Source of the DNA: CAYOVG01 sp964407285 | GTDB lineage: Bacteria > Desulfobacterota > Syntrophobacteria > Syntrophobacterales > Syntrophobacteraceae | Reading direction: 5' to 3' | Assembly (NCBI GenBank): GCA_964407285.1 | Contig: CAYOVG010000176.1 | Span: 1-14,035, forward strand | DNA: 14,035 nt | In this document: piece after piece, positions 5,544 to 12,224 of the stretch | Position numbering within the stretch: position 1 is the first letter of the stretch | How the letters are laid out: every line of letters starts with the position of its first letter | The notes under the pieces: model-generated | The model's database searches: none | Seen by the model: the letters and a program-made list of their open reading frames with translations, nothing else | Told to the model about the DNA's origin: nothing | Translations under genes and position numbers: made by a program

Positions 5544-6719
5544 ATGAATCACGATCGTTTTGAGAAAAGCCTCCGGATTCTCATTTTGGAAGACATCCCG
5601 ACCGATGCGGAACTGGTGGAGTATGAACTCCGTTCCGCGGGGATCGAATTCACCTGCGAGCGGGTCGATAACCGCAACTCCTTCCTGGAAGCCCTGGATC
5701 GCTTCCGCCCCGAAATCATCCTCTCCGATTACTCTCTTCCCGGCTTCGACGGGGAGTCCGCCCTTTCGATCGCCCGTGAAAAGGCCCCGGCCGCGCCTTT
5801 CATTTTCGTTACGGGGGCGATGGGAGAGGAACGCGCCGTCGATCTCATGAAAAGCGGAGCCACGGACTTCGTGCTGAAAGACCGGCTGCCGCGCCTTCCC
5901 CTCTGCGTCAAGCGCGCCTTGGAGGAGGCAGAAGAGAAGCGCCGCCGCCTGCAGGCGGAGGAGGACCTGCGGCGAGCCTATGCCGAACTGAAAATCCATA
6001 CCCGGATGCTGGAGCAAAGCAACCGCGAACTGCAGGATTTCGCTCATGTCGCCTCCCACGATCTCCAGGAGCCGTTGAGAAAAATCCAGACTTTCGCCGA
6101 CCGCATCCAGTCCTTCCACTGTGATGCTCTCGATGAGAAAGGGCGTGATTACTTCGGGAGAATCCAGCGATCCGCCCGAAGGATGCAGGACCTGCTCCAC
6201 GACCTTCGCAGGTACTCGCGCCTTACGTCCGAGCCGCGGCGTTTTACGATGCTTGATTTGAGAAGTCCGGCAATGGAAGCCGTCTCGGAACTGGAAATCC
6301 TCGTTGGAAAAACGCGGGCTCTGATCGAGGTCGGCGAACTTCCCACCATCGAGGCCGACGCAGACCAGATGCGCCGCTTGTTCCGGAACCTCATAGACAA
6401 CTCCATCAAGTACCGGGGGAAAGAAAGGCCTATCGTCAGAATATATGCGAACGGGGCCCCTTGCGGGCTTCATGAGGTCCGGGTGGAGGACAACGGCATA
6501 GGGTTCGACGAGTGCTACCTCGACAAGATCTTCAAACCCTTCCAGAGGCTTCATGGAAGGAGTTCACCCCACGAAGGGACCGGCATGGGACTCGCCATCT
6601 GCCGAAAGATCGTCGAGTATCACGGGGGAAGCATTACGGCGGCCGGCAAACCGGGAAAGGGGGCCGTTTTTGTACTGAGATTACCCGGGAGGCAATCACC
6701 TCGGGACAGCGTCCCTTGA
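5544..6719 (+). CDS. REC-HisKA-HATPase hybrid kinase with N-terminal receiver
   Basis: This 391-aa protein begins with a receiver domain (about residues 9-128). It has the acidic pair E16/D17, the phospho-acceptor D62 (LSDYSLPGFDG), T90 (FVTG) and K112 (LKDR). A coiled coil (about 128-165) leads to HisKA with H172 (ASHDLQEPLRK). HATPase_c follows with N-box RNLIDNSIKY (281-290), G1 DNGIGF (316-321) and G2 GTGMGLAI (345-352). It is cytoplasmic, with no DNA-binding or other output domain. The receiver may be phosphorylated by the upstream GAF kinase or the downstream PAS/GAF kinase, gating this kinase's own activity; that is inference. The C-terminal half closely resembles that of the gene at 6911-9526. 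The ribosome site is weak (GGGGAAAAAG, about 13 nt before ATG), so translation may depend on the upstream gene. Confidence 0.92.
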   Translation: MNHDRFEKSLRILILEDIPTDAELVEYELRSAGIEFTCERVDNRNSFLEALDRFRPEIILSDYSLPGFDGESALSIAREKAPAAPFIFVTGAMGEERAVDLMKSGATDFVLKDRLPRLPLCVKRALEEAEEKRRRLQAEEDLRRAYAELKIHTRMLEQSNRELQDFAHVASHDLQEPLRKIQTFADRIQSFHCDALDEKGRDYFGRIQRSARRMQDLLHDLRRYSRLTSEPRRFTMLDLRSPAMEAVSELEILVGKTRALIEVGELPTIEADADQMRRLFRNLIDNSIKYRGKERPIVRIYANGAPCGLHEVRVEDNGIGFDECYLDKIFKPFQRLHGRSSPHEGTGMGLAICRKIVEYHGGSITAAGKPGKGAVFVLRLPGRQSPRDSVP

Positions 6720-6840
6720 ACCGGCTGCCGCGGAGGAACCCTACCCATTGATCTACGGCCCGCCTACACCCCAAATACGCAAAATCCCTTATATGTAAAG
6801 CGGTTGTTGGCGGTCTGGGAAATATGATATTACCACGGCG

Positions 6841-6895
6841 GCTCGAGATCGAGCGATGACGAATACGATGTTGTCGGGTTGCGGGGGCGACCCGA
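6841..6895 (+). promoter_or_regulatory. Hairpins in the leader of the large kinase
   Basis: Two stems precede the gene: GCTCG (6841-6845)/CGAGC (6850-6854) with a 4-nt loop, and TCGGGT (6874-6879)/ACCCGA (6890-6895) with a 10-nt loop. The second ends right next to the GGAG ribosome site at 6898-6901. An AT-rich TATGAT (6823-6828) could be a -10 box, but no good -35 box is seen at the right distance. Regulatory meaning is inferred from position. Confidence 0.28.
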
Positions 6896-6910
6896 GTGGA
6901 GCGCTCTACA

Positions 6911-9526
6911 ATGAGAACTTTGAATGAATCCATCGAAGAGCATGCACGGGGACGGCTGCAAGGGAGCAACCAGGTGCTCAGGCTGATGACCGAAGCGCCG
7001 GGCAGGAAGGAATTCCTCGAGGGAGTGGTCGCGCTGGTGCGGGAGTGGACGGGGTGCCGCTGCGCCGGGGTGAGAGTGCTTGACGGCGAAGGCTGTATCC
7101 CCTACGAAGCATACACGGGATTTGAAAGGGATTTATGGGAGAAGGAAAGCCGGCTCTCCCTTGCAAGGGACAATTGCGCGTGTGTCCGTGTGATAGCGGG
7201 AAAACCCGAACCGCAAGACGCCTGCTGCATGACCCCGGGCGGCTCCTTCGTTGTGAATGATTCCAAGAAGTTCATACAGAACTTGACGGAACGGGAACTG
7301 ACCCGGTTCCGCGGCGTTTGCATCCAGTCCGGATTTCTTTCCATTGCGGTCGTTCCGATCCGGGACAATGGAGAACTTCTCGGGGGCATTCATCTGGCCG
7401 ACGAAAGACCGGGAATGGTCCCCGAGCCACGGATGGAATTCCTTGAAGGATTGGCCCGCCTCATAGGCGAGGGAATCAAGAACTTCAATATCAAAGACTC
7501 TTTGAATCGGCAAAACGAGTTTCTCCAGAGCATCGTCAACCGCATTCCCGTGATGCTTTACTCGTTCGATGCAACGGGCAAACCGGTTCTGATCAATCCG
7601 GAATTCGAGCGTCTCCTGGGGTGGTCCCTCGAGGATGCCCGGCTCGGCGACATCATGGCCGGGTGCTATCCGGATTCCGATTACCGTCGGGAAGCTGCCG
7701 GGTACATGGCGAAGGGAACAACCGAGTGGAGGGAGTTTACCGTAAGGACGAAAACGGGAGAGTCCGTCGAGACCGCGTGGTCCAACGTACGCCTGAAGGA
7801 CGGCTCCCTTATCGGAATCGGACTGGATTTGAGGGAGCGAAAGCGCACGGAGGAAGCGCTGCGGAGAAGTGAAGGGCTTCTGCGAAGGATCATGGACACT
7901 CTCCCCGTCGGGTTGTGGATCGCCGACGAGAAGGGCCGAATCGTCTCCATCAACCCCACAGGGCAACGGATGTGGGGCGACGCGAAATTCGTCCATGTCG
8001 AACGGTATGCGGAATACAAAGGCTGGTGGCCGGATACGGGAAAACGCGTCGAAGCGCATGAATGGGCGCTCGCGCGCGCCTTCGAGAAGGGGGAAACGGT
8101 TCTCAACGAGGAAGTTGAAATCGAGAACTTCAAAGGAGATCATAAGTTCATCCTGTGTTCCGCGGCCCCGGTTCGCGATGAGAGCGGAAAAATAACCTCC
8201 TCCCTGATGGTTGCGCAGGACATCACGGAGAGGAGAATTGCCCGGAGAGCGCTGGAGAGAGCGAATCGCGCGCTACGCGTGCTTTCACAGATCAATTACT
8301 CGCTCGTTCAGGAAAAGGAGGAGAGCGAGCTTCTGGCCCATGCCTGCCGGATCATCACGGAAACGGGCGGCTATCCGCTGGCGTGGGTGGGGATCGCCGA
8401 TAACGACAGAGACAAGAGAGTGCGCTGTGTCGCCAAATGGGGACCGTGCGAGGGCTACATCGACACGTTGGAGATTTCCTGGGCGGACAACGAATTGGGC
8501 CGGGGCCCGACGGGCAGGGCCATCCGGCACGGGAAGGCGCAGACCGCAAGGGACCTCGGGACCGATTCGCAGTTCTACCCGTGGCGCGAAAAGGCCAGGG
8601 AGTACGGACTCCATTCCAGCGCCGCCTTTCCCTTGATCGTCGACGGGCAAGTAACAGGCGCTCTCAGCATCTATTCCTCCGAAGCGGACGCCTTTCACGA
8701 GCACGAGGAAGAAATCGCTCTCCTGGGCAGCCTGGCCGACAACCTTGCCTACGGCATCGGAGCCATCCGCATTCAGAAGGAGCATCGGCGGACGGAGCAA
8801 GAGCTTCAGATCTTCATGAAGAAGCTCCAGGACAGCAACCAGGCCCTCCAGGATTTCGCAACCATCGCTTCTCACGACCTTCAGGAACCCCTCCGCAAGA
8901 TCATGAGCTTCGGGAGGATGTTGGAGGACAGGTACGCCGAATCTCTTGGCTATGTGGGATGCGACTATCTCGGCCGGATGCGGAACGCGGCATGCAGAAT
9001 GCAAGCTCTGCTGAACTCCCTCCTGAACTATTCGCGCGTGGCGACAGAAGCCGAGCCGTTCGAAAGCGTAAACCTTTCGGAAGTAATCGCCGAGGTCTTG
9101 AACGACCTAGAAGTGCGGATCAGTGAGACGGAGGGAAAGGTGGAAGTCGGACATCTCCCGGCAATAGAGGCCGATCCGAGTCAAATGCGCCAGCTCTTCC
9201 AAAACCTCATAGGAAACGGTCTCAAGTACCATCGGGAGGAAAAACCTCTCGTCAGGATATCCGGTGAACCGGTAAACGGAGGAAATGCCGTCGACATTCG
9301 TGTCGAGGATAACGGAATAGGCTTTGAAGAGAAGCAGATCGACCGGATCTTCAAACCGTTTCAGAGGCTGCACGGCCGGAGCAGCCGCTTTGAAGGGACC
9401 GGCATGGGGCTCGCCATCTGCAAGAAAATCGTCGAGCGCCACGGGGGGAGCATAACGGCGAGGAGCATTCCCGGACAGGGTTCGACCTTCATCGTCAGTC
9501 TCCCCGTTAAACAGAGCAACAAGTAG
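6911..9526 (+). CDS. Multi-sensor histidine kinase GAF-PAS-PAS-GAF-HisKA-HATPase
   Basis: This is a large cytoplasmic sensor kinase of 871 aa from ATG 6911 (876 aa from GTG 6896; positions below use the longer numbering). Domains in order are a cysteine-rich GAF (about 35-195), PAS (about 205-320), PAS (about 325-448), a second GAF (about 455-625), a coiled coil, HisKA with H660 (ASHDLQEPLRK), and HATPase_c. The last has N-box QNLIGNGLKY (769-778), G1 DNGIGF (805-810) and G2 GTGMGLAI (834-841). The first GAF carries C54-x-C56, C94-x-C96 and C110-C111, suggesting metal, cluster or thiol redox sensing, though this is unproven. ATG 6911 is preferred because GGAG at 6898-6901 is 9 nt upstream. 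The gene is separated by 191 nt from the preceding kinase and may have its own promoter. No receiver or output domain is attached. Confidence 0.93.
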   Translation: MRTLNESIEEHARGRLQGSNQVLRLMTEAPGRKEFLEGVVALVREWTGCRCAGVRVLDGEGCIPYEAYTGFERDLWEKESRLSLARDNCACVRVIAGKPEPQDACCMTPGGSFVVNDSKKFIQNLTERELTRFRGVCIQSGFLSIAVVPIRDNGELLGGIHLADERPGMVPEPRMEFLEGLARLIGEGIKNFNIKDSLNRQNEFLQSIVNRIPVMLYSFDATGKPVLINPEFERLLGWSLEDARLGDIMAGCYPDSDYRREAAGYMAKGTTEWREFTVRTKTGESVETAWSNVRLKDGSLIGIGLDLRERKRTEEALRRSEGLLRRIMDTLPVGLWIADEKGRIVSINPTGQRMWGDAKFVHVERYAEYKGWWPDTGKRVEAHEWALARAFEKGETVLNEEVEIENFKGDHKFILCSAAPVRDESGKITSSLMVAQDITERRIARRALERANRALRVLSQINYSLVQEKEESELLAHACRIITETGGYPLAWVGIADNDRDKRVRCVAKWGPCEGYIDTLEISWADNELGRGPTGRAIRHGKAQTARDLGTDSQFYPWREKAREYGLHSSAAFPLIVDGQVTGALSIYSSEADAFHEHEEEIALLGSLADNLAYGIGAIRIQKEHRRTEQELQIFMKKLQDSNQALQDFATIASHDLQEPLRKIMSFGRMLEDRYAESLGYVGCDYLGRMRNAACRMQALLNSLLNYSRVATEAEPFESVNLSEVIAEVLNDLEVRISETEGKVEVGHLPAIEADPSQMRQLFQNLIGNGLKYHREEKPLVRISGEPVNGGNAVDIRVEDNGIGFEEKQIDRIFKPFQRLHGRSSRFEGTGMGLAICKKIVERHGGSITARSIPGQGSTFIVSLPVKQSNK

Positions 9527-9690
9527 AATTTGCTCATCAGATGAACATGGATGGGGATGCCGCTGCTGTTGAACTAACGTCACCCCCGCTTACGCGTGGG
9601 GCCTGCAAACCTTGAAAAGCCCGGGTTCCCGATCGACGGCGCCGCTTTCCGACGACGAATCCTTTCGCGGTCGAACATCTCACGGGTTGT
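9527..9690. other. Convergent intergenic region with hairpin
   Basis: This region separates the end of the large kinase from the end of the minus-strand DUF389 gene. CCCCCGC (9583-9589) pairs with GCG-T-GGGG (9594-9601) across a TTAC loop with one bulged T. There is no T-run on either side, so it is at best a weak or factor-assisted bidirectional terminator. Nothing else is recognised. Confidence 0.35.
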
Positions 9691-10623
9691 CTACAGCGTC
9701 ATCCTGCGCCGGTGCAGCCGGTATCGTTTCCACATGAACACGAGAGCAGAGAAGATCAGCACCAAAGCGGCGTCAACCGCCCATCGGAGCAACGCCTGGC
9801 CTGCCACCGACCAACTGGCGGCCACCAGGGCTATGCTCACCATTGTGGCGGAAGGAATCAAGGCCAGCGCGATCATCACCCCGGCGGTAAGGACCGAGCG
9901 GTTGGAGGCAACGAAGATGGTTCCCGCCACGCTCGCAACGGAAGACACCAGAAGTGACGGGACCGTCAGGCTGGTCCAGTAAGAGACCAGAACATGCGGA
10001 TCTGCATAATAGCCCTCTTCCGAGAGCAAGGAAATTCCCGTTGCGCGCATCACAAGAGCAGCCAAAGCGGCTCCGAGGAGCAGCGCCACGTATCCTTGCG
10101 CCGTGAACCGGAGCCCCCGTATCCATGCCCGGCTTTGAGTGACAACACCGAGCGTGATCCGGATGAGGGGCTCGAAGCCCGGCGCAATGACCATCGCCCC
10201 AATCACCAGGTGCGGCACACCCGTGACTATCCCAACCGCGGCCACGAAACCGGATATAGCCATGACTCCGTGCATTCCCGCCGTCATGTTGCTCTCCTTT
10301 GTCAGGATCAGCTCCATCTCCTCCCACAGCGCTTCGCTCGTATCATGGGTGATCATTTCGGTGGAGGATGTGGAGATGAGGCCCGTCGGTTCGCTGGTCG
10401 TAATGGAGCTGTTGGGGCTTTGCCCGATTTTCCTCTCATCGAGCAGCCGCATCAAAGCTGAGAGGGAGCGACTGGAAACCTCAGCCGTCACTATATCACC
10501 TGGAGGTTTGATGGAAACCCCACGTTGGACACTCAGGCCTATTATCCCCTCCAATCGTTGCAGGTCCTCCAGAAGGAGATTGGTTTCATCCGATGGGATT
10601 GCTATCTGAAGCTGTCTGGCCAT
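9691..10623 (-). CDS. DUF389 family membrane protein
   Basis: This 310-aa protein has the DUF389 layout. A soluble N-terminal domain (about residues 1-110) is followed by a hydrophobic half with about five or six membrane helices, roughly at 118-150, 175-195, 212-238, 243-270 and 280-297. Family-like stretches are IGAMVIAPGFEPL (141-153), with the conserved Ala-Pro, and ALALIPSATMVSIAL (252-266). The protein is predicted in the inner membrane. The biochemical function of the family is not established; transport or stress roles are only guesses. The start is well supported: GAGGAG on the minus strand (complement of 10631-10636) lies 7 nt before ATG. It converges on the large kinase and may follow the FNT channel gene in one transcript, although a separate promoter is possible. 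Confidence 0.88.
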   Translation of the reverse strand: MARQLQIAIPSDETNLLLEDLQRLEGIIGLSVQRGVSIKPPGDIVTAEVSSRSLSALMRLLDERKIGQSPNSSITTSEPTGLISTSSTEMITHDTSEALWEEMELILTKESNMTAGMHGVMAISGFVAAVGIVTGVPHLVIGAMVIAPGFEPLIRITLGVVTQSRAWIRGLRFTAQGYVALLLGAALAALVMRATGISLLSEEGYYADPHVLVSYWTSLTVPSLLVSSVASVAGTIFVASNRSVLTAGVMIALALIPSATMVSIALVAASWSVAGQALLRWAVDAALVLIFSALVFMWKRYRLHRRRMTL

Positions 10624-10645
10624 CCATTGACTCCTCGGAGCGGCG

Positions 10646-10673
10646 GTTAGAGGTATTAGTGGATAACAGTCAA
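10646..10673 (-). promoter_or_regulatory. Weak candidate promoter for the DUF389 gene
   Basis: On the minus strand TTGACT (complement of 10668-10673) is a 5-of-6 match to a -35 box. It is followed after 16 nt by TCTAAC (complement of 10646-10651), a poor -10 box. It lies just upstream of the ribosome site. It rests on consensus only, with the -10 the weak part. Confidence 0.27.
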
Positions 10674-10690
10674 TTTATGCTACTGTACTC

Positions 10691-10795
10691 CTACAGCCAG
10701 GCTCTCAAATGAACGACTGTTTCCACACTGGAAGCGTGGAGCAGTTCTCCTTTTTCCATAGATGCGGCAATGATCGCCTCTTTCAGTAACGGCAT
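10691..10795 (-). CDS. Possible 34-aa small ORF or gene fragment
   Basis: Between the FNT and DUF389 genes, on the same strand, a 34-codon frame runs from ATG (complement of 10793-10795) to TAG. Its start reads MPLLKEAIIAASMEKGELL and it continues with a mixed, protein-like composition resembling an amphipathic helix. No good Shine-Dalgarno sequence precedes it; an in-frame TAA is four codons upstream. It may be a small protein, the remnant of a longer gene, or chance. No family is recognised. Confidence 0.25.
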   Translation of the reverse strand: MPLLKEAIIAASMEKGELLHASSVETVVHLRAWL

Positions 10796-10864
10796 GCGGA
10801 TTTAGCTACCCGAGTAACGTGCTCCGGCTGTTGGCGCGCTTTCCTCCTCGAAATCCAGGGCTCA

Positions 10865-11650
10865 CTAATCGGAGTCATGCGCGCCTTTTGCCTGTGCCAC
10901 ATGGCTAAGCGTCACCAGGCCCACACCCCCGACGAGGTTGCCCGCCATTACGATGCCCATGATCGCCGCGAGGTCGCCAAAGCCGATGGAAGCACCGAAT
11001 AGGATGCCGAAAAGCAAGTGCAAGGTGGTGACGATGACATGGTCGAAAGGCCCGAGGGCCAGAAGAACTCCGACGAAATACGCCACAATGATGCGGCTTG
11101 CAACGCTGTCAGTACCCACCAGCATGAAGGACAGCAGCGCAACGAGCGATCCGCCCACGATTGCCGACATAAGCCCCGCCCACGGATCGCGAGCGGCGAT
11201 CTGCTCTGCTACCTTGCTCAGTGCGGCATCCGCTCCGGCCGGCAACACGCCGGGAAGCCGGAAGACAAGGGCGAAGAGACCGCCGCCGACCAGGTTAAGC
11301 ACGAAGGTTAGCAGCCACAGGCGCAAGATCCTGGGCACAATCCTTGATTCACTCCGCGCGAATGCCGCAGCGACTGGATCGAAGAAATTCTCGGTGAACA
11401 GCTCCGCGCGACCGACGATCAGAAACACGAGGCCGAATCCGAAAGCCAGCGCGCCCGCCGGCTGGGCGATCGGACCGAGCCGCGGTTCGACAAGAGCGTG
11501 GACGACCCCGAGCGCAACGATACCGAAGACAATGGTAAAGCCGGCGATGAAGCTGGTCGCCAGCAAGTCAAGCAGTGACTGATCGAGGCGCCTTTTGCCT
11601 TCACTGGCGGAGCGTTGGAAGATTTCAGAGGGGGTGGGAGCGACTGCCAT
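10865..11650 (-). CDS. Formate/nitrite transporter (FNT) family channel, YfdC-like
   Basis: This 261-aa integral membrane protein of the FNT fold has about six helices, at roughly 30-52, 66-82, 105-132, 158-178, 184-212 and 224-248. Visible family features are AELFTEN (82-88), a central histidine H204 in PFDHVIV, and the last-helix stretch AGNLVGGVGLVTLSH (236-250). These match the YfdC-type branch better than classical FocA or NirC, so formate is possible but not proven as substrate. In FNT channels the central His takes part in anion or acid passage. The start at 11650 is chosen because AAGGAG (complement of 11658-11663) lies 7 nt upstream and the family begins here. The frame stays open further upstream to 11899, but that extension does not look like FNT sequence. 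The composition is Ala/Leu/Gly-rich with GC-rich codons, which may hint at a separate origin. Confidence 0.9.
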   Translation of the reverse strand: MAVAPTPSEIFQRSASEGKRRLDQSLLDLLATSFIAGFTIVFGIVALGVVHALVEPRLGPIAQPAGALAFGFGLVFLIVGRAELFTENFFDPVAAAFARSESRIVPRILRLWLLTFVLNLVGGGLFALVFRLPGVLPAGADAALSKVAEQIAARDPWAGLMSAIVGGSLVALLSFMLVGTDSVASRIIVAYFVGVLLALGPFDHVIVTTLHLLFGILFGASIGFGDLAAIMGIVMAGNLVGGVGLVTLSHVAQAKGAHDSD

Positions 11651-11684
11651 GGGCGTTCTCCTTGAATCTGGAAAGTAGAGTACC

Positions 11685-11698
11685 GCATGGTTCCATGC
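11685..11698. promoter_or_regulatory. Palindrome upstream of the FNT gene
   Basis: GCATGG (11685-11690) and CCATGC (11693-11698) form a perfect palindrome with a 2-nt centre, 34 nt before the FNT start codon. It could be an operator half-site pair or a tight RNA hairpin in the leader. No clear -35/-10 pair was found around it. Confidence 0.35.
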
Positions 11699-11723
11699 CT
11701 CTCTCTTGCTGATAAAGAGGCCG

Positions 11724-12092
11724 TCAGGAATGCCGCATGAGCAGCCGAATTCGATGCTTGCCTTCGCCGGCTGACAAGCAATTGTATAGTCTCTGTACAT
11801 CTCCAAGGCCGTGGAACAGGTTTCCATTCTCAGCGGGATAAGGGAGAGCCGGTCTGTGGGTGCTTGACGGGAGCCCGCTTTTCCATCCTCCCAATTCAAA
11901 AATATGCTTTACGAAAGGCCATTGCAAGGATATCCAATCCAGTGTGAGCATCTCTCCGTCTGTACCGTAAACGGGTGGGACCTGGACTTTCCTTGTGCGG
12001 TTACCGCCGCCGACCGCTAGATGCCGCGTTTCGACAGCCCGGTCGCGGCCGGCGAGCCGGGACCCCTTGAAACGCCGCCGCCTTTCATTCAT
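11724..12092 (-). CDS. Doubtful 122-aa ORF in the FNT-kaiC divergent region
   Basis: An open frame of 122 codons starts at ATG (complement of 12090-12092), with GGAAG about 4 nt upstream, and ends in the FNT upstream region. It has a basic N-terminus and a WPFVKHIFELGGW stretch in the middle, but no recognised domain. A second minus-strand frame, the upstream extension of the FNT gene, is open over part of the same DNA, so at most one is real. This interval is otherwise empty of genes. It is listed only because it is the best frame in a stretch of about 480 bp. Confidence 0.2.
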   Translation of the reverse strand: MNERRRRFKGSRLAGRDRAVETRHLAVGGGNRTRKVQVPPVYGTDGEMLTLDWISLQWPFVKHIFELGGWKSGLPSSTHRPALPYPAENGNLFHGLGDVQRLYNCLSAGEGKHRIRLLMRHS

Positions 12093-12130
12093 TCACTTCC
12101 GATACTTCCGGATACCGGCGTCTTTCTTCA

Positions 12131-12159
12131 GTGACAAATTGTGAAATGAGATGTATTAT
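12131..12159 (+). promoter_or_regulatory. Sigma70-type promoter of the kaiC gene
   Basis: GTGACA (12131-12136) and TATTAT (12154-12159) each match consensus at 5 of 6 positions with the ideal 17-nt spacer, in an AT-rich patch that stands out from the GC-rich surroundings. Transcription would begin near 12166, giving a 5' UTR of about 59 nt before ATG 12225. Confidence 0.55.
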
Positions 12160-12170
12160 TATTCATTTCA
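12142..12170. promoter_or_regulatory. Inverted repeat over the kaiC promoter, candidate operator
   Basis: TGAAATGA (12142-12149) and TCATTTCA (12163-12170) are perfect 8-bp inverted copies with 13 nt between them. Their centres are 21 bp apart, two helical turns, which suits a dimeric regulator. The repeat spans the promoter spacer, the -10 box and the start point, so a bound protein would most simply repress. The regulator is unknown. Confidence 0.45.
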
Positions 12171-12172
12171 AA

Positions 12173-12190
12173 ACCGGCGAGTTTGCCGGT
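12173..12190 (+). promoter_or_regulatory. 5' UTR hairpin before kaiC
   Basis: ACCGGC (12173-12178) and GCCGGT (12185-12190) form a perfect 6-bp stem with a GAGTTT loop, near the very 5' end of the expected kaiC transcript. It may stabilise the message. It lies 20 nt before the ribosome site and would not occlude it. Confidence 0.4.
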
Positions 12191-12224
12191 ATGTCACACG
12201 ATTTTCTTGGAAAGGATTGCGATC

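Noticed and set aside
4911..6554. Long minus-strand frame (547 codons) opposite two kinases
   Set aside because: It spans two well-defined histidine kinase genes and their intergenic gap on the other strand, with no domain of its own.
9575..9610. Hairpin with GTCACCCCCGC that looks like a type I CRISPR repeat
   Set aside because: There is only a single copy, no spacer-repeat periodicity and no cas genes; it is better seen as a hairpin in a convergent intergenic region.
10720..10745. TCCAC/GTGGA stem as terminator of the FNT gene
   Set aside because: It has only 5 bp, is more than 100 nt behind the stop, lies inside the possible 34-aa ORF and has no T-run on the minus strand.
11651..11899. 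83-residue N-terminal extension of the FNT protein
   Set aside because: It is not FNT-like and contains the palindrome and the AAGGAG that serve the start at 11650.
12183..12224. TTG start adding 14 residues to KaiC
   Set aside because: It lies inside the 5' UTR hairpin and has no ribosome site, whereas ATG 12225 has AAAGGA 8 nt upstream.
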